Positions 1 through 8,514 of a stretch of DNA of 64,000 nucleotides are shown piece after piece. Under the pieces are notes generated by a model. The model was not told the DNA's origin, ran no database searches, and saw only the letters and a program-made list of their open reading frames with translations. Positions within the stretch are counted from its first letter, which is position 1. Every line of letters begins with the position of its first letter. Origin of the DNA: Aestuariivirga litoralis (GTDB lineage Bacteria > Pseudomonadota > Alphaproteobacteria > Rhizobiales > Aestuariivirgaceae); NCBI RefSeq assembly GCF_015714715.1, contig NZ_WAHS01000001.1:1995001-2059000 (forward strand). Direction: 5' to 3'. The position numbers and the translations under genes are program-made.

Positions 1-65
1 AAAACGCACCTTCCGCCGTGGATGTGGCGGACGCCAGCAAGCAATAAAATCGCCTGTCTTGAAGT

Positions 66-107
66 TTGACATATTTTCGTCTTCGCTATATCCGAAAAGA
101 TACATCG
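66..107 (+). promoter_or_regulatory. modA promoter with ModE-like palindrome
   Basis: A TTGACA hexamer lies at 66-71. An imperfect palindrome, CGCTATAT, eight bases, then ATACATCG, lies at 84-107, with six of eight half-site positions symmetric. CG-TATAT arms are characteristic of the Mo-box recognised by ModE, and the palindrome covers the expected -10 region. A ModE-like gene closes this locus, so repression of modABC from here is a reasonable inference. The ribosome binding site GGAGGAGA (107-114) touches the palindrome. Confidence 0.45.
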
Positions 108-119
108 GAGGAGAACGAG

Positions 120-866
120 ATGAAAAAACTTTTTGCTGCCACTGCTATTTTTGCACTCACTGCCACGTCGGCCTTTGCTGCTGACGTCAATGTTTTTGCT
201 GCCGCCAGCCTGAAAGGCGCGCTGGATGAAATCGGTGCTGCCTACAAAGCCAAATCGGGCAATGGCATTGTGGCCACCTATGCCGCTTCTGGCGCGCTGG
301 CCAAGCAAATCGAAGCTGCCGCACCTGCCGATGTGTTCATTTCCGCTGACAAAAAGTGGATGGATGAGCTGGCTTCAAAGAACCTGATCAAGCCTGATAC
401 GCGCCATGACATTGCCGGTAACACGCTGGTCGTTGTGAAGCAGAAGGATGCCAAGATTGACGTGAAGGCCGACAAGCTGGCCGAAGCCTTGGGTGATGAA
501 AAGCTGGTGATCGGCGATCCGAAATCAGTTCCCGCAGGCAATTATGCGCAAGCCACGTTGACCAAGCTGGGTGAGTGGGATGGCCTGCAGAAGAATATCG
601 TGCTGCAGGACAATGTGCGCTCTGCCCTTGCTTTGGTTTCCAAGGGTGAAGCCAAGCTTGGCATCGTCTATGGCAGCGACGTTCTGTCTGATCCCAAGAC
701 CGAAGTGGCCGCCACTTTCGCTGACGACAGCCATGCGCCGATCGTTTATCCGGCAGCTGTTGTTGCCGCTTCCGCCAATGATGGTGCGGCGGGCTTCGTA
801 GAATTTTTGCAAAGCCCTGAAGCAGAGGCTATCCTGAAAAAAGATGGCTTCACCACGCTGCACTAA
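120..866 (+). CDS. modA: Molybdate ABC transporter, periplasmic binding protein ModA
   Basis: ModA captures molybdate (or tungstate) in the periplasm and delivers it to the ModBC importer. The 248-residue product begins with a Sec signal peptide (MKKLFAATAIFALTATSAFA, mature from about residue 21). The mature part shows the family signatures VFAAASLKGALDEIG and AASGALAKQIE near the N-terminus, and SALALVSKGEAKLGIVYGSD in the second lobe. I chose the ATG at 120 because it follows GGAGGAGA and places the signal peptide at the N-terminus; the in-frame TTG at 66 would add 18 residues before the signal. The stop at 864-866 abuts the modB start, so the genes are co-transcribed. Length is normal for the family. 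Confidence 0.96.
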   Translation: MKKLFAATAIFALTATSAFAADVNVFAAASLKGALDEIGAAYKAKSGNGIVATYAASGALAKQIEAAAPADVFISADKKWMDELASKNLIKPDTRHDIAGNTLVVVKQKDAKIDVKADKLAEALGDEKLVIGDPKSVPAGNYAQATLTKLGEWDGLQKNIVLQDNVRSALALVSKGEAKLGIVYGSDVLSDPKTEVAATFADDSHAPIVYPAAVVAASANDGAAGFVEFLQSPEAEAILKKDGFTTLH

Positions 867-1550
867 ATGAGCACTGAGGAACTCACCTCATTGTATCTCA
901 GCCTCAAGGTGGCGTTCTGCGCCACCTTGTTTTCATTTCCGATTGCGGTGTTGCTGGCGTTTGTGCTGGCCCGCAAGGAATTCTGGGGCAAACCTCTGCT
1001 CCATGCCGCGATCCACCTGCCCTTGCTGATGCCGCCGGTGGCCACCGGCTACATGCTGCTGCTGGCCTTCGGCAAGAAGGGCTTTATCGGCACCTCGTTG
1101 TGGGACTGGTTTGGCTTCACTTTTGCTTTTCGATGGACCGGCGCTGCGCTGGCAGCGGGGCTGATGGCGCTGCCGCTTTTCGTTCAAACCATACGCGTCG
1201 CGATGGAAACGGCAGATCACCGGCTGGAAGGAGCCGCTGCTACGCTAGGTGCTTCGCCGTTGCGGCGGTTTTTCACCATCACCGTGCCGCTTGCGATGCC
1301 GGGCATTCTGGCTGGTGCGCTGATTTGCTTTGTAAAGGCGCTGGGCGAATTCGGTGCGACTATCACTTTTGTTTCCAACATTCCCGGCGAGACGCAAACG
1401 CTGGCGCTGGCGATCTATTCATTCCTGCAAACACCGGCGGGTGATTCCGCGGCCTTCCGGCTGATCGGGCTTTCCATCGTGCTGGCTTTCTCAGCCCTTC
1501 TGTTGGCCGATTATGTGAGCCGTGCCATGCAGAAGCGTTTGAAGGGATAA
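867..1550 (+). CDS. modB: Molybdate ABC transporter permease ModB
   Basis: ModB is the inner-membrane permease of the molybdate importer. Its 227 residues are strongly hydrophobic, with about five or six membrane helices. The cytoplasmic coupling loop EGAAATLGASPLRRF (about residues 118-132) is the EAA motif that docks on the ATPase. The GEFGATITFVSNIPGET segment that follows is typical of ModB. The start codon directly follows the modA stop and the modC start is three bases downstream, so modABC is one tight operon. Confidence 0.95.
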   Translation: MSTEELTSLYLSLKVAFCATLFSFPIAVLLAFVLARKEFWGKPLLHAAIHLPLLMPPVATGYMLLLAFGKKGFIGTSLWDWFGFTFAFRWTGAALAAGLMALPLFVQTIRVAMETADHRLEGAAATLGASPLRRFFTITVPLAMPGILAGALICFVKALGEFGATITFVSNIPGETQTLALAIYSFLQTPAGDSAAFRLIGLSIVLAFSALLLADYVSRAMQKRLKG

Positions 1551-1553
1551 GCC

Positions 1554-2165
1554 ATGCTGCGCTTTGACCTGACCAAGATTCTGGGCGCCAAGCATTTCCA
1601 TTTTGTTGGCGAGGCGGGTGAAGGTGTTACCGCTGTGGTGGGCCCATCTGGTGCCGGCAAGACCACGCTTCTGAACATGATCGCAGGGCTCATCAAACCC
1701 GATAGCGGTCAGCTCTCGTTCAATGGCACCGACATTACCCGCCTACCCCCGCATCTGCGCCGCATCGGATATGTGATGCAGGACCAATTGCTGTTTCCGC
1801 ATATGAGCGTGGAAGGCAATCTGCGATATGGCCTGCGCGAAGGGCAAATCACCTTTGACGCGCTGGTTCATTTCATGGCGCTGGAAGCTTTGCTGGCGCG
1901 GCGGCCCGCCAATCTCTCCGGTGGTGAAAAGCAGCGCGTGGCTTTGGGCCGCACATTGTTGAGCCAGCCGCAATTGCTGCTGCTGGATGAGCCGCTGGCC
2001 AATCTGGACCAGGACCGCAAAAACGAAATCCTGCCCTATCTCGAAAGCCTGCAAAGCCGGTTCAACATTCCAACGTTGTTTGTTTCTCACAATGCGAATG
2101 AAGTGCAGCGGCTGGCAGACCGCTTTCTGCATGTGGCTGAGGGGCAGATTATTTCAGGTTCTTGA
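1554..2165 (+). CDS. modC: Molybdate ABC transporter ATP-binding protein ModC, short form
   Basis: ModC energises molybdate import. The ATPase core is complete: Walker A GPSGAGKT (residues 30-37), Q-loop Gln76, signature LSGGE (121-125), Walker B LLLLDE (141-146) and the switch histidine in FVSHNANE. The protein is only 203 residues, against about 350 for classical ModC, because the C-terminal TOBE/MOP domain that binds oxyanion and tunes transport is absent. The ORF ends cleanly just after the ABC domain with no frameshifted TOBE remnant, since the next gene runs the other way and overlaps the last 17 bases. This is a genuine short ModC, as also occurs in some other alphaproteobacteria. Confidence 0.9.
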   Translation: MLRFDLTKILGAKHFHFVGEAGEGVTAVVGPSGAGKTTLLNMIAGLIKPDSGQLSFNGTDITRLPPHLRRIGYVMQDQLLFPHMSVEGNLRYGLREGQITFDALVHFMALEALLARRPANLSGGEKQRVALGRTLLSQPQLLLLDEPLANLDQDRKNEILPYLESLQSRFNIPTLFVSHNANEVQRLADRFLHVAEGQIISGS

Positions 2166-2469
2166 AGGCAGTTTCGGACTCGGCCGCCACTTTCAGCGCC
2201 AGGTTCTGATAGGTGGCCACAATCTTCTGGCCGAAGGCCGTGACCTTGGCGCCGCCGCCGCCCGCACCACCCGCCGCCGTTTCCACACAGGGCTGCGAGA
2301 ACATCTTGTTCATCTCGTCAATCAACAGCCAGGCACGGCGGTAAGACATATCCATCTTCTTCGCCGCCTGCGAGATCGAGCCCGTCTCCAGCACATGTTC
2401 CAACAGTTCCACCTTGCCGGGTCCAAGGCGGTGGCCGCCGAAATCGAGCTTGAGAAGGGGCGTGGGCAT
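2149..2469 (-). CDS. ModE-type winged-helix regulator, DNA-binding domain only
   Basis: The 106-residue product matches the N-terminal LysR-like winged-helix domain of ModE: GPGKVELLEHVLETGSISQ, then AAKKMDMSYRRAWLLIDEMN (recognition helix region), then a Gly/Ala-rich wing (AAGGAGGGGAKVTAFG). It presumably binds the palindrome upstream of modA. The two C-terminal MOP/TOBE domains that bind molybdate in E. coli ModE are missing, and the protein ends shortly after the dimerisation helix. The gene converges on modC and overlaps its 3-prime end by 17 bases. It may act as an unliganded repressor or sense something else. The fold assignment is secure; the role is inferred from position. Confidence 0.85.
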   Translation of the reverse strand: MPTPLLKLDFGGHRLGPGKVELLEHVLETGSISQAAKKMDMSYRRAWLLIDEMNKMFSQPCVETAAGGAGGGGAKVTAFGQKIVATYQNLALKVAAESETAFKNLK

Positions 2470-2527
2470 GATCTAACTAAGCACAATAAAAATAATAATT
2501 CATCGGGAAATCGGGAACGCCCTTCGC

Positions 2528-3463
2528 TTGAAAACACTGGTCATCATCAACCCCACTGCCGGCGGCGGTCGCGCCGGGCGGCAATGGCTGCAACATGCGC
2601 CTGCGCTACAGAATGCGATCGGGGCGTTTGACACGGCCTTCACTTCGCTGGCCACGGGTGCGATTGCGCTGGCTGGTGATGCGGCGACGCAAGGATATGA
2701 GCGGGTGATCGCCATTGGTGGCGACGGCACGGTGAATGAAGTGGTGAACGGGCTGGCACGGGCTTCTGGTGACAGGCCTGTGGTACCCCTGCTTGGTGTC
2801 ATAGGCATGGGCACCGGCAATGATTTCGCGCGCGCCAATGGCATCAAGGGCGGATGGAAGGCCGGCATTGTAGCCTTGCGCGAGGGTGCGCCGCGTGTGG
2901 TGGATCTGGGCCTCGTGCATTTTACCGGTGCTGATGGCGCCAAGGCCAGCCGCTGGTTTGCCAATTGCGCGGATCTCGGCCTGATCGGCGAAGTGGTGGC
3001 CGATGCGCAGGATTCGAAACTGCGCCGCATGCTGGGCAGCAAGCTGGCCTATCCGCTGCATGCCGTGTTGGTGTTGCGCCGCTATAAGGGCCACCGCATT
3101 AAATATGAGGCGGAGGATGGCACTTCGCATGAGCGCGAGATTCTTGCTGTCGCTGTTGCCAATGGGCGCACATTTGGCGGCGGGATGAAGATCGCGCCCG
3201 CTGCGAAACTCGATGACGGTTTGCTCGATGTGATCGTGATCGCCAAAGAGCCCCGCGTGCGCGCCACAGATTTGCGGCTGCTCTATGCCGGCACGCATTT
3301 GAATCTTCCAGCGATCACCCACTTCCAAACGCGGCGGGTACGCTTTGAAACAGTGGATGGCAGCACCATGCTGTGCGACGCCGATGGCGAGCTGCTGGGG
3401 AAGGCGCCGTGCGAGATTGAAGTGGTGAAGGGGAAGATCAAGGTTGTGGGGGTTAGCGGATGA
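2528..3463 (+). CDS. Diacylglycerol kinase-family lipid kinase (YegS/DagK type)
   Basis: This 311-residue protein belongs to the DAGK catalytic family of lipid kinases, which phosphorylate diacylglycerol or related lipids at the inner membrane. Visible motifs are INPTAGGGRAG near the N-terminus, the nucleotide-binding GGDGTVNEVVNGL (from residue 64), and GMGTGNDFARANG (about residue 96). The C-terminal lobe carries FGGGMKIAPAAKLDDGLLDVI, also typical. The start is a TTG at 2528, chosen because the family begins a few residues before INPTAGG and no ATG or GTG fits. It is divergent from the ModE-like gene across 58 AT-rich bases. The exact lipid substrate cannot be read from sequence. Confidence 0.85.
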   Translation: MKTLVIINPTAGGGRAGRQWLQHAPALQNAIGAFDTAFTSLATGAIALAGDAATQGYERVIAIGGDGTVNEVVNGLARASGDRPVVPLLGVIGMGTGNDFARANGIKGGWKAGIVALREGAPRVVDLGLVHFTGADGAKASRWFANCADLGLIGEVVADAQDSKLRRMLGSKLAYPLHAVLVLRRYKGHRIKYEAEDGTSHEREILAVAVANGRTFGGGMKIAPAAKLDDGLLDVIVIAKEPRVRATDLRLLYAGTHLNLPAITHFQTRRVRFETVDGSTMLCDADGELLGKAPCEIEVVKGKIKVVGVSG

Positions 3464-3517
3464 AGCCCCTTTCGCTGCACGCGGCGATGCGCTAGCGCTG
3501 AATTGTTAGGGGACGTC

Positions 3518-3889
3518 ATGACAACAGCAGCTTTTCTTCTTCTCGCCGGCCGGGTGATCCTTGGCCTGTTTTTTGTGATCGCTGGCATCCGCAACTTCTT
3601 GCGCTTCAGCGACCGCATCAAGATGGACACCAATTACGGGTGGAAAATTCCAACCCCGGTGATGGCGCTGGGCTTTGCCAGCCAGCTGATCGGCGGACTT
3701 TCCGTGGTGTTCGGGCTCTATCCGGCCTGGGGCGCTGCGCTGCTGATCCTGTTTCTGATCAGCGCTACGGCCCTCTATCACAACTTCATGCTGTTTGAGG
3801 GTGAAGCGCGGTTGCCGCATCTTTACTTCACCCTCGTCAACATTGCCTTGTGCGGCTATTGCCTGATGATCATCGGGCTTTCGCTTTAA
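3518..3889 (+). CDS. DoxX family membrane protein
   Basis: A 123-residue protein with four predicted membrane helices and the DoxX/DUF417-like pattern: helix 1 LLLAGRVILGLFFVIAGIRNF, then PTPVMALGFASQLIGGLSVVFGL. DoxX-family proteins are small inner-membrane proteins, some linked to quinone or redox chemistry; the role here is unknown. The ATG at 3518 is preferred over a TTG at 3503 because it has TAGGGGAC just upstream and gives the usual short N-terminus. Its last four bases overlap the 3-prime end of convergent clpB. Confidence 0.75.
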   Translation: MTTAAFLLLAGRVILGLFFVIAGIRNFLRFSDRIKMDTNYGWKIPTPVMALGFASQLIGGLSVVFGLYPAWGAALLILFLISATALYHNFMLFEGEARLPHLYFTLVNIALCGYCLMIIGLSL

Positions 3890-6507
3890 TGCACCGTCTT
3901 CGGCGCTGGCGCCTTGGGGGCCAGTGATGCCGGCGTTTTGCCGTTGAAAGTGAAGGCACCGGATTTCACATCCACCGCCACCTGATCACCATCCTTGATG
4001 TTGCCACCGAGGATCTCTTCGGCCAACGGGTCCTGCACCATTTTCTGGATCACGCGCTTTAGAGGGCGTGCACCGTAAGCGGGATCATAGCCCTTCTCGG
4101 CCAGTTCCTCGCGCGCGGCGTCTGACAGCTCGATATCGATCTTGCGATCGACAAGCAGGTTCTTCAACCGGGCGATCTGGATATCGACGATGGCGCTCAT
4201 ATTGGCACGCTTCAGGCGGTGGAACAGGATGATGTCATCCAGGCGATTCAGGAATTCCGGCCGGAAGGCCGTCTTCACCACGCCCATGACCTGATCGCGC
4301 ACAACGTCCACATCCTGATCCTCACCCAGGGCGACGAGGTATTCGGAGCCCAGATTTGACGTCATGATGATCAGCGTGTTCTTGAAATCCACGGTGCGGC
4401 CCTGACCATCGGTCAGGCGGCCATCATCGAGGACCTGCAGCAACACATTGAACACATCGGGGTGTGCCTTTTCGACTTCATCGAAGAGTACGACCTGATA
4501 GGGCCTGCGGCGCACGGCTTCGGTAAGCGCACCGCCCTCATCGTAACCGACATAGCCGGGAGGCGCGCCGATCAGCCGCGAGACGGAATGCTTCTCCATG
4601 TATTCGCTCATGTCGAGGCGCACCATCGCGTGCTCATCGTCAAACAAATACGACGCGAGCGCCTTGGTGAGTTCGGTTTTGCCGACACCTGTTGGACCGA
4701 GGAACAGGAAGGAGCCGATGGGTCGGTTCGGATCCTGCAAGCCGGCCCGCGCGCGGCGCACGGCGGTGGCGACGGCTTCAACGGCTTCGGCCTGGCCCAC
4801 CACGCGGCGGCCCAGTTCGGTTTCCATCTGCAGCAGACGGTCACGCTCGCCGGCCAGCATCTTGTCCACCGGGATGCCGGTCCAGCGCGAGACGACCTGG
4901 CCGATATGGGCTTCGGTCACTGCCTCTTCCATCACGCGATCAGCGGATTCGGCTTCAGCTTCCTTGAGCTGCTTTTCGAATGCCGGGATGGTGCCATAGG
5001 CGAGTTCACCTGCCTTGGCGAAATCGCCCTTGCGCTGCGCCAGTTCGAGATCACGGCGTGCGGCTTCGAGTTGCTCTTTCAGCTTGGATGCTGAAGCGAG
5101 CTTTTCTTTTTCGGACTGCCAATTGCGCGTCATGAGGGCGGATTTTTCTTCCGCTTCGGCCAGTTCCTTCACCAGCTTTTCCAAACGGTCTTTCGAGGCG
5201 CTATCGCTTTCCTTCTTCAAGGCCTCACGCTCGATCTGCAGCTGCATGATGCGGCGGTCAATTTCGTCGAGCTCCTCAGGCTTGGAATCCACCTGCATGC
5301 GCAGCCGCGCCCCCGCCTCGTCCATCAGGTCGATGGCTTTATCCGGCAGGAAACGGTCAGCGATGTAGCGGTTGGACAGCTGGGCTGCGGCCACGATGGC
5401 GGCATCGGTGATGCGCACGCCGTGATGCAGTTCATATTTTTCCTTGATGCCGCGCAGGATGGAAATGGTGTCTTCCACCGTGGGCTCTTCGACGAAAATG
5501 GGCTGGAAGCGGCGGGCCAGGGCAGCATCCTTTTCCACATGCTTGCGGTATTCATCCAGCGTGGTGGCGCCGACGCAATGCAGCTCACCACGCGCGAGCG
5601 CGGGCTTCAAGAGGTTCGATGCATCCATCGCCCCTTCCGCCTTTCCGGCGCCGACCAGCGTGTGCATTTCATCGATGAACAGAATGATGCCGCCATTGGC
5701 AGCGGTGACTTCCGACAGCACGGCCTTCAACCGCTCTTCGAATTCGCCACGGAATTTGGCACCGGCAATGAGTGCGCCCATGTCCAGCGCCAGCAGCCGC
5801 TTGTCTTTCAGGCTTTCGGGCACGTCGCCCTTGATGATGCGCAAGGCCAGGCCTTCGGCGATGGCAGTTTTACCCACGCCGGGCTCGCCGATCAGCACCG
5901 GATTGTTCTTGGTGCGGCGGGAGAGAACCTGGATGGTGCGGCGGATTTCATCATCGCGGCCAATCACCGGATCAAGCTTGCCTTCGCGCGCCACTTCGGT
6001 GAGGTCACGTGCATATTTCTTCAGCGCGTCATAGCTCTGCTCCGCCGAAGCTGAGTCAGCCGTGCGGCCCTTGCGGATAGCATTGATTGCATTGTTCAGG
6101 CCCTGCGGCGTGACATTGGCGGCCTTCAAAACCTTCTGAGCCTCAGAAGGTTCAATTGCCAATTCCTGCAGCAGGCGCTCGGCAGTGACATAGGAGTCGC
6201 CGGATTTTTCGGCAAGCTTTTCAGCACCGTCAAACACGCGGGCCATTTCGGGCGCGAGATAGACCTGGCCTGCGCCGCCGCCGGAGACTTTCGGCATCTT
6301 GGCGAGCGCGGCTTCGGTTTGTGCCAATGCGGCTCGCGAGTCGCCACCGGCGGCCTTGATCAAGCCGCTGGCGAGGCCTTCCTCGTCATCGAGCAAAACT
6401 TTCAAAAGATGTTCGGGCGTGAAACGCTGATGGCCTTCGCGCAAGGCCAAGCCCTGCGCTGACTGAATGAAGCCCTGGCTTCGTTCGGTGTATTTCTGAA
6501 TATCCAT
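3886..6507 (-). CDS. clpB: ATP-dependent disaggregase ClpB
   Basis: ClpB rescues aggregated proteins with DnaK in the cytoplasm. The 873-residue protein has the full architecture: N-terminal Clp repeat domain (residues 1 to about 145), first AAA+ module with Walker [10 protein letters not shown] (near 205) and Walker [10 protein letters not shown], a long charged coiled-coil middle domain (about 400-530) that separates ClpB from ClpA and ClpC, and second AAA+ module with GPTGVGKTE (near 605) and [11 protein letters not shown]. Length is normal. A heat-shock-type promoter and a leader hairpin lie directly upstream (6526-6597). The ribosome binding site GGAAGGAG precedes the ATG. Confidence 0.98.
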   Translation of the reverse strand: MDIQKYTERSQGFIQSAQGLALREGHQRFTPEHLLKVLLDDEEGLASGLIKAAGGDSRAALAQTEAALAKMPKVSGGGAGQVYLAPEMARVFDGAEKLAEKSGDSYVTAERLLQELAIEPSEAQKVLKAANVTPQGLNNAINAIRKGRTADSASAEQSYDALKKYARDLTEVAREGKLDPVIGRDDEIRRTIQVLSRRTKNNPVLIGEPGVGKTAIAEGLALRIIKGDVPESLKDKRLLALDMGALIAGAKFRGEFEERLKAVLSEVTAANGGIILFIDEMHTLVGAGKAEGAMDASNLLKPALARGELHCVGATTLDEYRKHVEKDAALARRFQPIFVEEPTVEDTISILRGIKEKYELHHGVRITDAAIVAAAQLSNRYIADRFLPDKAIDLMDEAGARLRMQVDSKPEELDEIDRRIMQLQIEREALKKESDSASKDRLEKLVKELAEAEEKSALMTRNWQSEKEKLASASKLKEQLEAARRDLELAQRKGDFAKAGELAYGTIPAFEKQLKEAEAESADRVMEEAVTEAHIGQVVSRWTGIPVDKMLAGERDRLLQMETELGRRVVGQAEAVEAVATAVRRARAGLQDPNRPIGSFLFLGPTGVGKTELTKALASYLFDDEHAMVRLDMSEYMEKHSVSRLIGAPPGYVGYDEGGALTEAVRRRPYQVVLFDEVEKAHPDVFNVLLQVLDDGRLTDGQGRTVDFKNTLIIMTSNLGSEYLVALGEDQDVDVVRDQVMGVVKTAFRPEFLNRLDDIILFHRLKRANMSAIVDIQIARLKNLLVDRKIDIELSDAAREELAEKGYDPAYGARPLKRVIQKMVQDPLAEEILGGNIKDGDQVAVDVKSGAFTFNGKTPASLAPKAPAPKTVH

Positions 6508-6525
6508 AGAAAACTCCTTCCGGCC

Positions 6526-6558
6526 TGAAAGCCAACCCCCAAAGGCTGATGGCTTTCA
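6526..6558 (-). promoter_or_regulatory. Leader hairpin of clpB mRNA
   Basis: A perfect nine-base inverted repeat (TGAAAGCCA and TGGCTTTCA on the plus strand, 6526-6534 and 6550-6558) with a 15-base loop lies between the predicted heat-shock -10 element and the clpB ribosome binding site. It would form in the 5-prime leader about 20 bases before the start codon. It could affect mRNA stability or temperature-dependent translation, but it does not occlude the Shine-Dalgarno sequence by itself, so a thermosensor role is speculative. Confidence 0.4.
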
Positions 6559-6566
6559 TCCTTGCA

Positions 6567-6597
6567 CAAAAGTAGGGAAGAAGTTGCTGGTTTCAAG
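6567..6597 (-). promoter_or_regulatory. RpoH-type heat-shock promoter of clpB
   Basis: Read on the minus strand, CTTGAA (-35, ending at 6597) is followed after 15 bases by CCTACTTTTG (-10, 6567-6576). The alphaproteobacterial sigma-32 consensus is CTTG with a 17-18 base gap to CYTATNTNNG. This site matches at every fixed -10 position except one T, and the gap from CTTG is 17. The element starts just past the stop codon of the DUF4167 gene. The hslV promoter has the same architecture. Confidence 0.65.
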
Positions 6598-6598
6598 C

Positions 6599-7426
6599 CT
6601 ATTCGGCTTGTGGCGTGGGCTCTTCCGCAGCAGGAGCTGCATCTTCGCGCTCACGGCGCGGGGCACGGGCCCGGCGCGGTGGTGGCGGTTCGTCGCTGGC
6701 TTCGGCTTCTACGGCAGGTGCAGGTGCTGGCGTGGGTCGCTGCAGGAAGCTTGGCGCTTCCCACTGGCCATTATCGCTTTCAGCGGCCGCGGGAGCGGCT
6801 TGGGAATCGCTGCCCGATCCATTGCCTTGCGCGGCCTGATCGTCACGGCCTCCATCCTGGCCCTGGCGATCGCGGCGGTTCTGCCATTTCGGGCGGAAGC
6901 GCTCGCGGTTGTTGTTGCGCTGGCCGTTATTATTATTGTTGTTGTTCTGGCGCTGGCCTTCGCCAGCTTCAGCTTGCGGCTGGTTCTGGCCTTCGGCACT
7001 TTCACCGGCTGCGGTTTCGTTGTTTTGGCCTTCGACTGCTTCTTCGCCTTCGGCATCTTCAGCGGTTTGTTCTTCTTCGAATTCTTCTTCGCCCAGCTTG
7101 CGCGTCATCACCAGGGATGCGCCCTGCGGCTGGTTCGACGCCCAGATGCGATAGTAATGTTCGGCGTGCTGGTAATAGCTTTCAGCCGCAACCGTATCGC
7201 CAGAGCTTTGCGCATCACGGCCCAGCTGCATGTATTTTTCGGCGATCGTCTGAGCGGTACCGCGCAGTTTGACATCCGGCCCGTTCGAATCAAAAACCTT
7301 GTTGGAGGAATTGCCACCGCCGCCTCCACCACCGCCTCCACCGCCTGAACGGTGACGGTTGTTGCGGTTGCCACGGCCGCGCTGGCGATTGCCCTGGCCG
7401 CCTTGTCTCATGAAATTATTGTTCAC
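6599..7426 (-). CDS. DUF4167 domain-containing protein
   Basis: The 275-residue protein begins with a Gly/Arg/Asn-rich low-complexity stretch (about residues 6-40), likely nucleic-acid binding. The conserved DUF4167 core follows (about 45-110), with SNGPDVKLRGTAQTIAEKYM and GDTVAAESYYQHAEHYYRI. The C-terminal half is disordered, alternating acidic, Asn-rich and Pro/Ala/Arg-rich runs. DUF4167 proteins are typical of Alphaproteobacteria; function is unknown, though the composition suggests RNA contact. The start is either the GTG at 7426, with AAAGGT about ten bases upstream, or the ATG at 7411, which lacks a clear ribosome binding site. I kept the GTG with some doubt. It lies downstream of prmC on the same strand after 251 bases in which I see no other gene. 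Confidence 0.82.
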   Translation of the reverse strand: MNNNFMRQGGQGNRQRGRGNRNNRHRSGGGGGGGGGGGNSSNKVFDSNGPDVKLRGTAQTIAEKYMQLGRDAQSSGDTVAAESYYQHAEHYYRIWASNQPQGASLVMTRKLGEEEFEEEQTAEDAEGEEAVEGQNNETAAGESAEGQNQPQAEAGEGQRQNNNNNNNGQRNNNRERFRPKWQNRRDRQGQDGGRDDQAAQGNGSGSDSQAAPAAAESDNGQWEAPSFLQRPTPAPAPAVEAEASDEPPPPRRARAPRREREDAAPAAEEPTPQAE

Positions 7427-7677
7427 TCTATGTCATACCTTTGCATGATGCGGCTGGCCCGACACTTTGGTCAGGCGAGGAGCCGGAGATCGAAACCCTG
7501 CTGAATTGATGCAGCAAAAAACACCCAAGTTTGAAACGATCCCGGCCCGAGCACATTCTCTCTGGAAGTGTTCCATCAGCCAAGATGCGCTTTGCAAACG
7601 CGCCTAATCACAGCCATTGGGGATAGGCATTACATAGACCATGTAGCCGGGGATTCCAATGTAAATCTTAGACAGGA

Positions 7678-8514
7678 TTAAGGGCGGCGGAAGGCCAGGC
7701 CACGGTCGCGGCCTCCCAGATCAGCCACCCGGTCGAACAACATCAGGTCGCAGAGTTTAGATATTTCAACCACTTTTGCCGCCTGGTCATGGCCGATTTC
7801 GACGACGATAAGGCCACCTTGCGCGAGGCGTGCGGCAGCGCCGGAAGCGATTGCGCGGTAGGAGTTGAGGCCGTCTTCGCCGCCGAAAAGTGCTAGGTGC
7901 GGATCGAAGTTTTTGACCTCTGGCGGGAGGTTTTCAGCGCGCTTGATATAGGGCGGGTTGGAAATGATGAGATCGAATTGGCCTTCAATCTGCTCGAACC
8001 AATTGGACTGGATGAATTGCAGGCGGTTTGAAACGCCTAATGTGTTGGCGTTTTCCGCAGCAATGGAAAGCGCCTCTGGCGACACATCGGTGGCGATGCC
8101 TTCGAGATGCGGATTTTCTGCACAGAGCGTGATGGCAATTGCACCACTGCCAGTGCCCAGATCGATGAACCGGCCGGCGCGCATATGCTTCAGCGCCAAC
8201 TCGACCACCACCTCAGTATCAGGGCGCGGATCGAGAACAGCGGGCGAGACGGCGAAAGGCCGCCCATAGAATTCGCGCGTGCCCAGAATGCGTGAGACGG
8301 GTTCGTGGTTCAAACGGCGCGCAATGTAAGCCTTGAACAGCACTGCGGCGCGGGGCTCAATCGCCGTGTTGGGCATGACGATCAGGTCTTCATGGGCAAA
8401 GCCGGTGGCGGCCTGCAGGAGAAGGCGCACATCGAGGCTGGCGGTTTCAATCCCAGCTTCAGACAATTGCTTGCGCGCGGCAGCCATCAGGCCCGCCAGC
8501 GTTTCAGTTGTCAT
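7678..8514 (-). CDS. prmC: Release factor glutamine methyltransferase PrmC
   Basis: PrmC (HemK) methylates the glutamine of the GGQ motif in release factors 1 and 2. The 278-residue product has the N-terminal helical domain, SAM-binding motif [15 protein letters not shown], and the signature NPPY in IISNPPYIK, which binds the target glutamine. The ATG at 8514 is chosen over the upstream in-frame codon at 8571 because it lies inside the last codons of prfA, an 11-base overlap that gives translational coupling, and [17 protein letters not shown] matches the family N-terminus. The prfA-prmC pairing puts enzyme and substrate in one operon. Confidence 0.95.
   Translation of the reverse strand: MTTETLAGLMAAARKQLSEAGIETASLDVRLLLQAATGFAHEDLIVMPNTAIEPRAAVLFKAYIARRLNHEPVSRILGTREFYGRPFAVSPAVLDPRPDTEVVVELALKHMRAGRFIDLGTGSGAIAITLCAENPHLEGIATDVSPEALSIAAENANTLGVSNRLQFIQSNWFEQIEGQFDLIISNPPYIKRAENLPPEVKNFDPHLALFGGEDGLNSYRAIASGAAARLAQGGLIVVEIGHDQAAKVVEISKLCDLMLFDRVADLGGRDRGLAFRRP

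Noticed and set aside
1554-2165. Frameshift truncation of ModC
   Set aside because: The stop follows a complete ABC module and the downstream DNA encodes the convergent regulator, with no TOBE remnant in any frame.
7427-7677. Possible gene or structured RNA in the 251-base gap between DUF4167 and prmC
   Set aside because: No frame, ribosome binding site or convincing stem was found; it most likely holds the DUF4167 promoter.
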